64,000 nt of DNA from Leptasterias polaris (Eukaryota; Echinodermata; Asteroidea; Forcipulatida; Asteriidae). The notes beneath the pieces are model-generated. The model was not told the DNA's origin and ran no database searches. It was given only the letters and a program-made list of their open reading frames with translations. The DNA lies in contig JAZGTN010000170.1 in assembly GCA_037783415.1 (NCBI GenBank), positions 4,197,501-4,261,500 of the forward strand. The letters run 5' to 3'. Within the stretch, counting starts at the first letter, position 1; each line of letters opens with the position of its first letter. Shown here one piece after another: positions 28,906 to 36,065 of this stretch. The position numbers were made by a program, and so were the translations under genes.

Positions 28906-31455
28906 CATGCGGTCTCGGTCTCGGTCTCGGACCCTTCCGGTCTCGAATATTTGCCTGGTCTCGCTTCGAGACCAGCAAAATATACAAATTTATTCGATTA
29001 ACCGTATTCCTTCGCGATCATTTATCACGATAAACAGAGAGCAAATAGTTTAAGAAAACTTGCAGTTTGTACAGACAACCTCGCTTGTGGTTGTGTGAGC
29101 TTGCACGCAGCGAGCTATATGTACTGTACAATTGTACGTGTACATGTACATGTACATAGTGCCATGTGTGTGCTTGTGCCATCGGCTTCACCCATCATGA
29201 GTTCAATAAAAATTGGGAGCGAGTTTCTAGCTATGACCAAAACACGCACTACTCGTTGTGAAAGGTAAACAGGTGCATGGCGCATGGTGCAAACAGGTGC
29301 ATACACTACCTGACTACAGTACGAGTTCGCTAGAGTAGCACGATAAAATAAAGTTTTCGCTGGTTTTTTTAAAACGATTATTGCAAGATGTACAGTAATT
29401 CTGCTGTGATAAGATTTGGTTTTAAGGACCATTAAGAGATCATGGACGCCAAAGCAGGTACATGTAACAAGAAACATTCTGCAGTTTGCATTTTCTGCTC
29501 AACAACAAATCAAATCACGGAGAGATCGGGGACAAGTTCAGTATTATTCACTATGCATTTTAAGTCAGGCCCATAAAGCCAAATAAGTAACACAAATTAA
29601 CATTATTCAAATTGATTTCATTGCTCATGATTCTCAGTAAACTGCAAATTGAATGTCAATTATAACACTGATTAAGCCATATCTTAGTTTCACTTTTGTA
29701 TATGATATTCATGAAAGTGGATAAAAATGTAACGTTTTTACATTATGATCAAGAACAACCCCCCAATGACAATGCACGTTTGTCAGCAGAGATGCTGTCC
29801 ATGTTGATGTTCCTGAAGTGCAATGAAGATATTCTGTAAAAAGACCGGTACCTATACAAAAAACCAAGCTTGTTTTACATCAATAAAAGACTCATTTCAA
29901 TTATTATGTGTCTAATTTTATTACATGTATGTAATTTACACATGTGGTCTCGAGGTCTCGGACCAAAAGGTCTCGGTCTTGGTCTCGGACCTCGGTGTCT
30001 CTGTCTCGGACCTCCAGGTCTCGGTCTCGGTCTCGGACTCCCAGGTCTCGACTACAACACTGCTCCATTGTGAATTCCCAAATGCCCCGTCAAATCTTCT
30101 TGATAATAATAAAATACTTTTGCTTACCCACATTTTTGTGATACAATTTGCTTATCGGTAAACAGCTGTATGAAATTAGGCCCAGATATTATGTCAGCTT
30201 TATATCAAAACCATAAGTATAAAAACTTTGAAGTGTCTTTTTGAAACATTATGAACTCACTCTTCCTTCTGGGAGTAGGTTTTCAGCTCTGCCGCCCTCT
30301 TGAGGAACACTTTGACCAATGTGCACAGGTTACCCGACTGCAGGTTGTTCTGGGCTGTAAGGTGGGAAAATCATGACAAGGAATTTCAATTTAACCATGT
30401 CAGTCTGACACTGTTTATTTAACTGATCAAGTTTTGTCTTTCACATCTTCACGACAACCATTATCTACAAATAAATCTCTACCAAGGCAACTGTAAAGGG
30501 TAAACTTAAGATGCAATCATGTAAAATCCTTTAGGGGGAAAAGAGTTGGTTCTGAGAAGAACCATTGTAGTCCCAACAGTTCTTCTAAGAACCAACACTT
30601 CTCCCAAAAGAGATTTTACATGATTGCACCCCCTAGTTCACTCTTTACGGTTACCTTATCATCTACACCATGCAATGCTTCAGACATCACTGAATTAATC
30701 TCCACCAACTTGCAAGTATAATGTTAGTGGTAAACACATCTTGCTGTTGTGGCAGTGTAAGTATTTCTTCACATTTCTCGTTCCATCAGTGGCGTCATAC
30801 ATAATACATCATGATCCAGGCTTGTTTTTGTGGGTGCTCCCAGAGAGTATTTTTGTAAATGAAATAAATTGAAAACAACTTTGTAAAGTGTGTCACAACA
30901 TGTATATTTTCAGACAAGGTAGTGTAGTACACATCCTTTCAAAACACCCATTTTCAAACTGCCAAAAGATGTTTATTTATGAAAAGTAGGTTATTAATTC
31001 ATGTGTTTATTTGGCTCCCCCCAAAAAAAATCTATATTAAAAAAAAAAAAAAAAATCAGTAGTTTCAATATTACTTTGTCAGGCCTGGAATGTCATCTGT
31101 GAGACGGCAAGGCCATTTTCTTTCTGAAAAAAAGACTCGATTGGAAAATCTTAAGGTCTATGGAAAACTTTGAAAGGAGCACCAAGGCCAAGTCCAGAGC
31201 AACAGCGACCATGGTCTCCATGTAATTGCAGGCCTGTCTTGAAACAAAATAAATATACACACCAAGAGTTTTACACAAATGCTGAATTGACTCCTCCAGA
31301 AGTCGTGCATCTGAGCTGCTGTGAGGAACGTTGAAGGAGAAAGACAGAAGCTGATTCCAGAACGGATCGTTTTCCTGGACGGTTTCCTTGCCGACAAAAC
31401 GCTGCAGGAATGGGTTGGTGTCAAGCTCACTGAAACTACTGCTGTTAGCGCCCAT
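4059..31455 (-). CDS. DYM: Dymeclin, 12 coding exons, C-terminal end outside the window
   Basis: Dymeclin is a peripheral Golgi protein needed for Golgi organisation and vesicle traffic; human DYM loss causes Dyggve-Melchior-Clausen dysplasia (family knowledge). Minus-strand exons: 31455-31263, 30354-30261, 27689-27441, 25868-25743, 24979-24846, 23222-23037, 21778-21594, 20898-20773, 19805-19692, 7710-7616, 6380-6275, 4241-4059. Every junction has AG/GT sites and matching phase, giving 1791 nt (597 codons). The start is MGANSSS, an N-myristoylation-type Met-Gly as in human dymeclin, followed by [13 protein letters not shown]. Other family signatures read clearly: [79 protein letters not shown] and [14 protein letters not shown]. 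The human protein is 669 residues, so about 70 C-terminal residues are missing; I found no matching exon in 1-4058. The identification rests on recalled family sequence but is very strong. Confidence 0.96.
4850..5030 (-). repeat. tRNA-derived SINE copy
   Basis: On the minus strand GTAGCTCAGTTGGTTGAGCG resembles a tRNA 5' half with a pol III A box. The downstream body with ATTGGATTGAACAAAG recurs at 7795-7860 and 54318-54450. It is not a functional tRNA because the cloverleaf is not kept. Confidence 0.6.
5721..5912. mobile_element. MITE with CAGAGCTGCCAAC ends
   Basis: Terminal inverted repeats CAGAGCTGCCAAC and GTTGGCAGCTCTG bound ~190 bp, with internal ATCAGGGAGA motifs near both ends. A diverged copy lies at 23430-23629. 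The CAG...CTG ends suggest a hAT-like non-autonomous element, but no clean target duplication was seen. Confidence 0.65.
6275..6380 (-). CDS. DYM: DYM coding exon 11
   Basis: 106 bases, TTGTTGCAG acceptor and GTAAGT donor. Encodes [18 protein letters not shown], equivalent to human LFSLLSKKHNKVLEQ, then a divergent linker ending in ECEIL. Phase 2 in, phase 0 out. Confidence 0.92.
6441..6639. mobile_element. ~200-bp MITE, GGGCCCAATTTCATAGAG family
   Basis: Best-preserved copy of the family: ends CAGGGCCCAATTTCATAGAG and its inverse CTCTATGAAATTGGGCCCTG, with internal AAGCAC and TACCAGCCA motifs. Other copies are at about 448-626, 10696-10891, 20112-20308, 22699-22902, 46242-46430 and 52321-52513. 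Confidence 0.75.
6895..7072. mobile_element. 178-bp MITE with AATAGACCTTATGCA ends
   Basis: AATAGACCTTATGCA with ATGACGTCA just inside at the left is mirrored by TGACGTCAATGCATAAGGTCTATT at the right. It is nested inside a dispersed repeat built from GGACCAGT/AGCCAGC words (about 6730-7110). Confidence 0.65.
7318..7405 (+). repeat. tRNA-derived SINE head with T tail
   Basis: An A-box-like GGGCTAGTGGTAAG and a canonical B box (GGTTCAAATCC) spaced as in a tRNA are followed by a run of T. The anticodon arm and acceptor pairing do not form a convincing tRNA, so this is read as a SINE. Confidence 0.55.
7616..7710 (-). CDS. DYM: DYM coding exon 10
   Basis: 95 bases, TTCTTTTTAG acceptor and GTACCT donor. 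Encodes [20 protein letters not shown] and [11 protein letters not shown], matching human [16 protein letters not shown]. Phase 0 in, phase 2 out. It reads in a different frame from the longer open frame over the same bases. Confidence 0.95.
10696..10891. mobile_element. ~200-bp MITE copy, degenerate left end
   Basis: The right end GCTCTATGAAATTTGGCCCA and internal AGCTAAGCAC and GGTTACCAGCCAAAATA match the family. The left end has lost most of GGGCCCAATT. Confidence 0.65.
12175..12420. repeat. Degenerate tandem duplication, ~125-bp unit
   Basis: Two adjacent units share CCCTGAGCCACAC/CCCTGAACCACAC, AAACCTCTT, CATCCTGRCTTGA and GTRCTGTACACTTAAGTWA in the same order. No function is evident. 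Confidence 0.55.
13090..13440. repeat. GTTTCGACC...GAAAGACTCTGC dispersed repeat with hairpin
   Basis: An inverted pair at 13097-13172 (GCCTGATGTTTCGACC and GGTCGAAACGTCAGGC) is followed by two tandem-like copies of a segment containing GCATTTATACCATA and AGCAGTTTGCAATAGC. Related pieces occur at 10196-10300 and 35250-35300. Confidence 0.6.
14130..14370 (+). repeat. Two copies of a tRNA-like repeat segment
   Basis: GTACCCTGGTTCRAAYCCYG occurs at about 14152 and 14297, each followed by GACCAGAGCCATGT and CTACCTAGTTACA. GGTTCGAATCC is a pol III B-box match, suggesting a SINE duplicated locally. Confidence 0.5.
17580..17822 (+). repeat. 75-bp tandem repeat, about 3.2 units
   Basis: Units begin near 17584, 17663 and 17738 and share GAGCATGCC, GTTTCCAATRACA and AACTTTGCAT. 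Because 75 is a multiple of three, one frame stays open through all units (17470-17823, 117 codons). No start context, splice site or homology supports coding. Confidence 0.75.
18838..19150 (+). repeat. tRNA-derived SINE with intact A and B boxes
   Basis: GTGGCCGAGCGCTTAAGAG resembles a class II (Leu/Ser-type) tRNA 5' half and is followed by a B box GGTTCGAATCC 45-50 bases later, then a non-tRNA body. A related body at 19190-19330 (GTGTCCTCGAGTAGGAC, TAATTGCTTCATCGACC) suggests a second partial copy. Confidence 0.65.
19692..19805 (-). CDS. DYM: DYM coding exon 9
   Basis: 114 bases, CGGTGCAG acceptor and GTAGGT donor. Encodes [20 protein letters not shown] and [12 protein letters not shown], a dymeclin hallmark. 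Phase 0 in and out. It is separated from the next exon by a ~12-kb intron. Confidence 0.95.
20112..20308. mobile_element. ~200-bp MITE copy in DYM intron 8
   Basis: Ends CAGGGCCCAATTTCATAAA and TTTATGAAACTGGGCCCAGG with the usual internal TACCTGCCAA motif. It lies between segments of the GGACCAGT/AGCCAGC repeat. Confidence 0.7.
20773..20898 (-). CDS. DYM: DYM coding exon 8
   Basis: 126 bases, CTTTGCAG acceptor and GTAGGC donor. Encodes [20 protein letters not shown] and [20 protein letters not shown], matching the human sequence almost residue by residue. Phase 0 in and out. Confidence 0.95.
21594..21778 (-). CDS. DYM: DYM coding exon 7
   Basis: 185 bases, TCTCCTCAG acceptor and GTATGT donor. 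After a Gly/Ser-rich stretch it encodes [16 protein letters not shown] and [20 protein letters not shown], near-identical to human dymeclin. Phase 1 in, phase 0 out. Confidence 0.95.
21945..22432 (-). mobile_element. CR1/L2-type non-LTR retrotransposon, 3' fragment
   Basis: The minus-strand frame 22410-22015 encodes the conserved C-terminal region that follows the RT domain: [33 protein letters not shown] and SYGSRSF...WNSLPEVV. The 3' UTR ends in ATATGCGCTATATAAAAATGG, typical of CR1/L2 tails. Everything upstream, including the polymerase core, is absent, so this is a dead 5'-truncated copy in DYM intron 6. Confidence 0.85.
22560..22698. repeat. 46-bp tandem repeat, 3 units
   Basis: Three nearly identical units containing AACCTAATAGACCTCTGTGC and GCCATCTTGTTCCTCTCCT, abutting the next MITE. 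No coding role is seen. Confidence 0.85.
22699..22902. mobile_element. ~200-bp MITE copy in DYM intron 6
   Basis: Begins GCCCAATTTCACAGAG and ends CTCTATGAAATTAGGACC with internal TTACCAGCCAAAATACCATG. Directly follows the 46-bp tandem array. Confidence 0.7.
23037..23222 (-). CDS. DYM: DYM coding exon 6
   Basis: 186 bases, AATCACAG acceptor and GTAAGG donor. Encodes [31 protein letters not shown] and [14 protein letters not shown], all direct counterparts of the most conserved central block of dymeclin. Phase 1 in and out. Confidence 0.95.
23430..23629. mobile_element. Second copy of the CAGAGYTGCCAAC MITE
   Basis: Ends CAGAGTTGCCAACATTTG and GAGTTGGCAGCTCTG, with ATCAGGGAGA motifs as in the copy at 5721-5912. 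In DYM intron 5. Confidence 0.65.
23755..24145. repeat. Dispersed repeat with GTAAATCTGTGAACATTTAT
   Basis: Contains AATTTAAGCTCAATCGGTCATC, AGTTATGTGTAAATCTGTG and a degenerate TTAA-like right end. The same word order appears at 43940-44220, and part at 32305-32350. Confidence 0.55.
24846..24979 (-). CDS. DYM: DYM coding exon 5
   Basis: 134 bases, CTCTACAG acceptor and GTATGC donor. Encodes [15 protein letters not shown] and [11 protein letters not shown], the latter equivalent to human LLYGLASGVAT. Phase 2 in, phase 1 out. Confidence 0.92.
25055..25215. repeat. GGCAAGGCAGTTTTTC dispersed repeat, copy 1
   Basis: Shares GGGCAAGGCAGTTTTTC, CTACTGGAACA-like, GGGCACCAAGG and GCCTCCATGAA with 26285-26440; a shorter relative is at 31078-31236. 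No terminal repeat is certain. Confidence 0.5.
25743..25868 (-). CDS. DYM: DYM coding exon 4
   Basis: 126 bases, CAATTACAG acceptor and GTAAGG donor. Encodes [19 protein letters not shown], matching the human segment ISVEAISTMVVFLSCQLF. Enters and leaves in phase 2. Confidence 0.92.
26285..26440. repeat. GGCAAGGCAGTTTTTC dispersed repeat, copy 2
   Basis: Second copy of the same family in DYM intron 3, flanked by C-homopolymers at 26072-26095, 26151-26160 and 26600-26614. Confidence 0.5.
27441..27689 (-). CDS. DYM: DYM coding exon 3
   Basis: 249 bases between a CCAACAG acceptor and a GTAAGA donor. Encodes [20 protein letters not shown], the counterpart of human HIFIWQTHNALFIICCLLKV, followed by a divergent acidic segment and [18 protein letters not shown]. 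The plus-strand open frame over the same bases is a shadow. Confidence 0.94.
28822..30062. mobile_element. Non-autonomous hAT-type element, 1241 bp, with GTCTCG-rich ends
   Basis: Ends are CAGTGTTGTAG and the inverse CTACAACACTG. An identical 8-bp direct repeat CTCCATTG flanks both sides (28814-28821 and 30063-30070), the target duplication length of the hAT superfamily, whose ends typically start CAG. Just inside each end lie arrays of the hexamer GGTCTC/GTCTCG (28832-28978 and 29944-30050), the left one longer. The internal ~960 bp has no transposase-like frame. It interrupts DYM intron 2. Confidence 0.85.
30261..30354 (-). CDS. DYM: DYM coding exon 2
   Basis: Bounded by a TTACAG acceptor and a GTGAGT donor. 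It encodes [20 protein letters not shown], matching the human NNPRTGNLGALIKVFL segment. Enters in phase 1 and leaves in phase 2. Confidence 0.93.
31078..31236. repeat. CAGGCCTG-bounded repeat in DYM intron 1
   Basis: Starts and ends with CAGGCCTG and contains GGAGCACCAAGGCC and TCTCCATG, relating it to the repeats at 25055 and 26285. It lies just downstream of the exon 1 donor. Confidence 0.45.
31263..31455 (-). CDS. DYM: DYM coding exon 1 (start codon exon)
   Basis: Starts at ATG 31455 (MGANSSS) and ends after the first base of a codon at a GTGTGTAT donor. It encodes 64 residues including [13 protein letters not shown] and the [11 protein letters not shown] helix. The Met-Gly start fits N-myristoylation. 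The 5' UTR upstream contains short upstream ORFs. Confidence 0.93.
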
Positions 31456-31569
31456 GATGTCAGCTTTTACAAATCAGAGACGTCTATTGCGTGAAAATTG
31501 TCAGGAAGGGAATCTACATCATCAGCTGTGTAATTTTCCTGTTTTCAAACATTTCATAAACGTCTACAC
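31456..31569 (-). other. DYM: DYM 5' UTR part of the first coding exon
   Basis: A pyrimidine-rich acceptor (TTTCTTCTTAG) ends at 31570, 114 bases before the ATG. The exon therefore probably starts at 31569, with a further noncoding exon upstream. The leader contains short upstream ATGs that quickly reach stops. The splice call is inference from consensus only. Confidence 0.5.
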
Positions 31570-31856
31570 CTAAGAAGAAAAGAAAACACATGTTTGAACA
31601 TTTGGTTTTAGCACGTCTCAAACGAGGTCTAACATTAACGCACGTGACAATATTGGAAAGTCAAAGACTAGTATCTGTGACCCAATACATAAAACAGCAT
31701 TCTTCCTTAACTGTGGTCCGCCAGTTAAAATTCACTCCAAGTTGTCTGGCTAGCTAACTCAAGAGTTGAAAAACATCCTATTTTCAAGTGAAAAACCCGA
31801 GGGACCAGTGAAATGAAAAGCTTTAATACTGGTCCTGCAAGAAGTACAAGCTAGTT

Positions 31857-32070
31857 GATGTGTACTGAGCGCGGCCAGTTTGGATGGATCCCAATCATGC
31901 CAATCAAATCACAACGTCATCCGCCAGCCGGGCTGTGGGCGGAGCAGATACGTAAAGCAACCATTGGACTGTTGCACCCTCGCTCCCCCCAGAGCCTGGT
32001 CGGCTGATGACGTCATGATTTGATTGGCATGATTGGGATCCATCCAAAATGGCCACGCCCAGTACACATC
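31857..32070. mobile_element. Foldback element with ~69-bp arms
   Basis: The left arm from GATGTGTACTG and the right arm ending CAGTACACATC are near-perfect inverted copies over about 69 bases, each containing TTTGGATGGATCCCAATCAT and TCAAATCA...ACGTCATC. The loop is ~75 bp. It lies in the intron between the DYM coding exon 1 and the presumed promoter. Confidence 0.8.
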
Positions 32071-33288
32071 GAGGAAAGTGATTAGAAGGAAGTCGCATAC
32101 CTATTGTTTGAAATATCTTTTCAAAGGGCTATTTGTTCACAAAAAACACACAAAAAACAGGGCAAGCTAGAGGTAGGTGAACACATTTAAGCTGGTTTAA
32201 ACCGCCGACCAGCCCGTAGGGAATGCGCTTTTAATTTGTTTTCGCTTAGCTTCACACAAAAATGGCCCTGACGTATGGCCAATGATATAGCTTGGCCACA
32301 CAAGTGGGGCTATGTAAATCTGTGAACATTTATAATTTTATTTTGAATCTGACCAATGTGGTGGGTACTCCTAGGGTGAGGTGTGTTCCGCTATTGTTTC
32401 ATGGATGGAGACAATAGATAGTGGAACAAACACATTTTTAGTTCTAGTACTACTACATGTAGTTCTACATGTTCTAGTGACTGAGTAGAACTTAGATTAG
32501 AACAGAAGTACAACTACACAAGTACAACAAGTGCAAACCTTGCAGGATTTTGTACCATTCAAAGTCGCATTTAGATTACAGTTTACACAGATTATTACAG
32601 TAAGATCATGGGGAAGCTTCCTCCTCATCGGTTAAATGCATTTGGACGTGACTGCAACTGCAAGTAAAGTGCAGTCTATGCCGGAACAGAAAAACGAGTC
32701 AATGACTCAACTCAATCCCAAAAGAAAATTAAACTCAACCTAGTGAAAACAGAGAGCTCATGAGCTAGAAGTAGAAAGAAAGTCTACAGTCTAGATTTTG
32801 AGACAGCCTTCTGATCAGAGCCAGCACTTAGGAGGCCAGCACTTACTCCAAGCAAGATGAGATAGTGAACCCAAAGAAATAGGAAATACCTGTCTTGAAT
32901 GTGTGTTTCTACCTACCACCAGTAACGTTATATTCGTTTACATTTCCTAATCAAGAAATTTTAACCACCAACAAAAATAAATACATTTTAGTCTGGCGAC
33001 TAAAACTGAGGTCCACGTAAATGTACGTATCATAATTTAAAAAGCAATATTCACGTTCAGGTACCAGGCAAAGTCATTAAAAATGAGCGGGGCACTAAAA
33101 ATCTTCCCATTTTCTCATTAAATTTTGGTAGCTCAACAAAAAGTGCAATGTACGATAAATGTTTTATATCGAATCTACAACAGCGAAAAACAAGATGAAT
33201 TGTAACTGGAAACGAATTCTCGACACAATTACCTGACTACCCGCATAATTCAAGGCGACACGTAGCACTTTCCACACACACAACTTAC

Positions 33289-33420
33289 TGTCGTCATGCG
33301 AAAAAAATGTAGTCCGTGTTAATCAAAGATCGTAGCGGGCGCCTAGCCTACTATACTACGGCGCTATACGATCTTTGGTGTTAATAAATACTTCCGTTCA
33401 GGTCAAATGTCAAAGCGGAA
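33289..33420 (-). promoter_or_regulatory. Possible DYM first noncoding exon and promoter area
   Basis: On the minus strand a GTAAGTTG donor follows position 33289, in a locally CpG-richer stretch about 1.8 kb upstream of the first coding exon. It could be the donor of a noncoding exon 1 joined to the acceptor at 31570. No TATA box or start site is evident. A near-perfect hairpin (33325-33385) lies inside it. Confidence 0.3.
33325..33385. repeat. Short near-perfect hairpin
   Basis: CAAAGATCGTAGCGGGCGCC is mirrored by GGCGCTATACGATCTTTG with a ~17-base loop, just upstream of the putative noncoding DYM exon. Confidence 0.6.
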
Positions 33421-33771
33421 GGTTCACGCGTGAATCATTAGGCCTATTTTTAGCCCTTCATACTGCACTGAGCAAAACCGGCGTCGTTTTCTGCCCAGAT
33501 ATCCTAAAAAATCATGTATAGAGTTTCCTCAATTTGTCTCAGAATTCTTCTTGAAATGTCTCTCCACTAATCTCCGAGTTCCTTACCGCCCCCCCACACC
33601 CCCCAAGTTTGAAGCTCTACCCTCACCGACTTAGGCCCAGGGCAGCTTCAAGTACAATTAGCCCTCTAGTGCGGGTCCCAATTTTGTTCACTTTAGTAGA
33701 CCTTTTATGTCACTCATTATGGTGATACTTTAGTATAATCCCTTACAGCCTCGTTTTGGTTAAATAGCCTT

Positions 33772-34266
33772 TTATAGTATTTTTTCTTCTTCTGTGTCAT
33801 CATCATCATCATCATTTAGGATGTGTTCATCCAGTGTAGGATAGCCCTCCTCATGAAAATGCCATTCATTTCTATTTCTTGCAGTTCTGGTCCATGTTCT
33901 GCATACCCTGATGTCATCCCTCCATCTTCTTCTCTGTCTACCTCTTTTCCCTTTTCCTGTCCTTGGTTGCCAATCCATTATTCTTGTTGTCCATCTATTG
34001 TCATTTCTTCGGGCAGTGTGTCCAGCCCATCTCCATTTAGCTTGTTTTATTGTCCTTATGATGTCTCTTACTCCAGTTTTCTTTCGTATTTCTGTGCATT
34101 TAATCCTGTCTCTAATTGAGATATGTAGCATTTGTCTCTCCATTGCTCTTTGTGCTGTGCGGAGTTTTTGTTCTATCAGTTTTGTTGTTGTCCATGTTTC
34201 TGCTCCATAAGTTATTGTTGGTAGCACACACTTCTTTGTGATAGCGCCTAAATATCCTATTTGCAA
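33772..34266 (-). mobile_element. RTE-type retrotransposon 3' fragment
   Basis: Encodes the C-terminal segment typical of RTE/BovB-like elements: PTITYGAETWTTTK, an RMQ-like helix, then KWRWAGHTARRNDNRWTTRI and RGRQRRRWRDDI. The RT core is missing, so the copy is 5'-truncated and inactive. The frame ends in a run of Asp codons from an (ATGATG)n tail at about 33797-33818, the short tandem tail usual for RTE insertions. Confidence 0.85.
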
Positions 34267-34825
34267 AATAATAGGCCTATTACCAATACCAGACGTATTA
34301 AAACTGCCCTTGACTTTAAATGAGTGGCACGGTGAAACATCTTGTGCAAAGCCGAAGTAAAATCAAATAACATGTTGCTGGTCCGTAATTTTTTTTAATT
34401 GGTGAGGGAGGTCCTTGTTATTTGTTATTTTCAATTGTTTAGTTATTTTTCCATAAGATGCCACCATAACGTATTTGAAGATGTTTTTATGGTTTACGGA
34501 GCATACTCTGTATGTCCTCAATTTCTGTTTAAAGTTGCCATGTGTGTTTCTGTGTCCATATCGATACATATTGTTATTCTTTCCAAGAGTTCTTCTTTGC
34601 TCCAAAATTATTCTTGGTGCAAAGATCTCGTTCAAAAAAGAACTGTATGCATGCAAACGTGAATGGCAAAATGTTTCAAAGAAAATGAGGATTTTCTCAC
34701 AACTGCGTTGTGGAAATACTATACAAATAGCATTTTTTGTAGGCCTCATGCAAGAAAGATGATGAAATTGCCCAATAAAACTGAAGGATACATTTGAAAA
34801 TAGGTAAGAGAATAAGGACTCTTAA

Positions 34826-35195
34826 AGGCACTGGACACTTTTGGTAATTACTCAAAATAATTGTTAGCATAACAACTTACTTGGTAACGAGCAATGGAGA
34901 GCTATTGATAGTATAAAACATTGTGAGAAACGGCTCCCTCTGAAGTAACGTAGTTTTTGAGAAAGAAGTAATTTCTCACTCAATAATAAAAGACTTCAGC
35001 GAAGCCTTTTATTATTGGCATCTGAAAGCACACAAAGTAATGCAACAAGGGTGTTTTTTCTGTCATTATTCTCTTGCAAATTCGATGACCAATTGAGCCC
35101 AAATTTTCACAGGTCTGTTATTTTATGCATAAAATGTTGGGATACACCAAGTGAGAATACTGGTCTTCGACAATTACCAAACGTGTCCAGTGCCT
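34826..35195. mobile_element. 370-bp MITE with TTAA target duplication
   Basis: Inverted ends AGGCACTGGACAC and GTGTCCAGTGCCT are each flanked by TTAA (34822-34825 and 35196-35199), the target site of piggyBac-like elements. A palindromic centre (TAATAAAAGACTTCAGCGAAG and its near-inverse) sits near 34985-35020. A decayed relative lies at 43300-43680. Confidence 0.8.
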
Positions 35196-35789
35196 TTAAT
35201 ATATAAATTAATTTCGTAGCTGATTATTATTATTTTTTTGCAAAAAAATAAGTTAGTGGCCTGACGTTTCGACCCTAGCAGAATCTTTCTCGAAGGCTAA
35301 CCAAAATTACAAAACAACACACATACAAGCATACAGGAGTTACAAGAGCAGTCAAGTGGAAATACATGAATAGAGAGAGTGGAGAGAGAAAAGCAGAAAG
35401 CATTCAGAGAGGGCAGGGGGTAAGCAGGGATTATGAAGACAAAATAACAAAACAAATCGGTGCGGCCTCTAAAATCGGAGCGGGCGGCGACGAGCAACAT
35501 GTTTTTTTAATTTTACTTGGCCTAATTGACTTGGCAAAATGCCTCTTAATATTTTTCATTATCTTTTGAAATGTATTTTGCTTCTTGAGAAAACATAGAA
35601 TGATGCCTTTGTCTAACGAACAAAATGCGTTTTATAAAGTTTTTTTTACCAGTGAACATACTTGTGCATGCCTTGGGTCACTTAAAGAACATCTGAAAAT
35701 ATAATTAGATAACAATAAATACACTATTTTGAGAATCGAGTGACGTCCCATTATTAAAAACAAATCAGAATCGGACTGACTTAAGCTGT

Positions 35790-36065
35790 GTCCGACTTAG
35801 ACTTGTGGAAAAGTCGTTAAATCTCTGTTGCAGTGATATCACTGATAGCGGGACGGCTCTCACACAACTATCTTGCGAGGGGGGGGGGGGGGGGGCTGGT
35901 CTGCGTGAGATCACTATACTCTCATGAAGGTTGATTTCTCAGTCGTCGTAAGAGCAGAAGTTTCGCGCAGAGCAGCAGTCTCGCGAGAAAGTTGCGAGAG
36001 AATTATACTGTTTCGCCATCATTGCAACAGAGATTTAACGACTTGTCCACAAGTCTATGTCCGAC
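35790..36065. mobile_element. Palindromic foldback element with central G-run
   Basis: GTCCGACTTAGACTTGTGGA...CTGTTGCAGTGA on the left is mirrored by TCATTGCAACAG...TCCACAAGTCTATGTCCGAC on the right (~47-bp arms). The centre holds GCGAGGGGG with 17 consecutive G (about 35879-35895) and several CTCGCGAGA-like words. Confidence 0.75.

Noticed and set aside
28730..29053. RSRSRS and RPRPRP low-complexity proteins
   Set aside because: Translations of the GTCTCG array at the end of the hAT-type element.
33772..34266. A host nuclear protein with a KWRWAGHTARR basic region
   Set aside because: The motif order and the trinucleotide tail fit the 3' end of an RTE retrotransposon.
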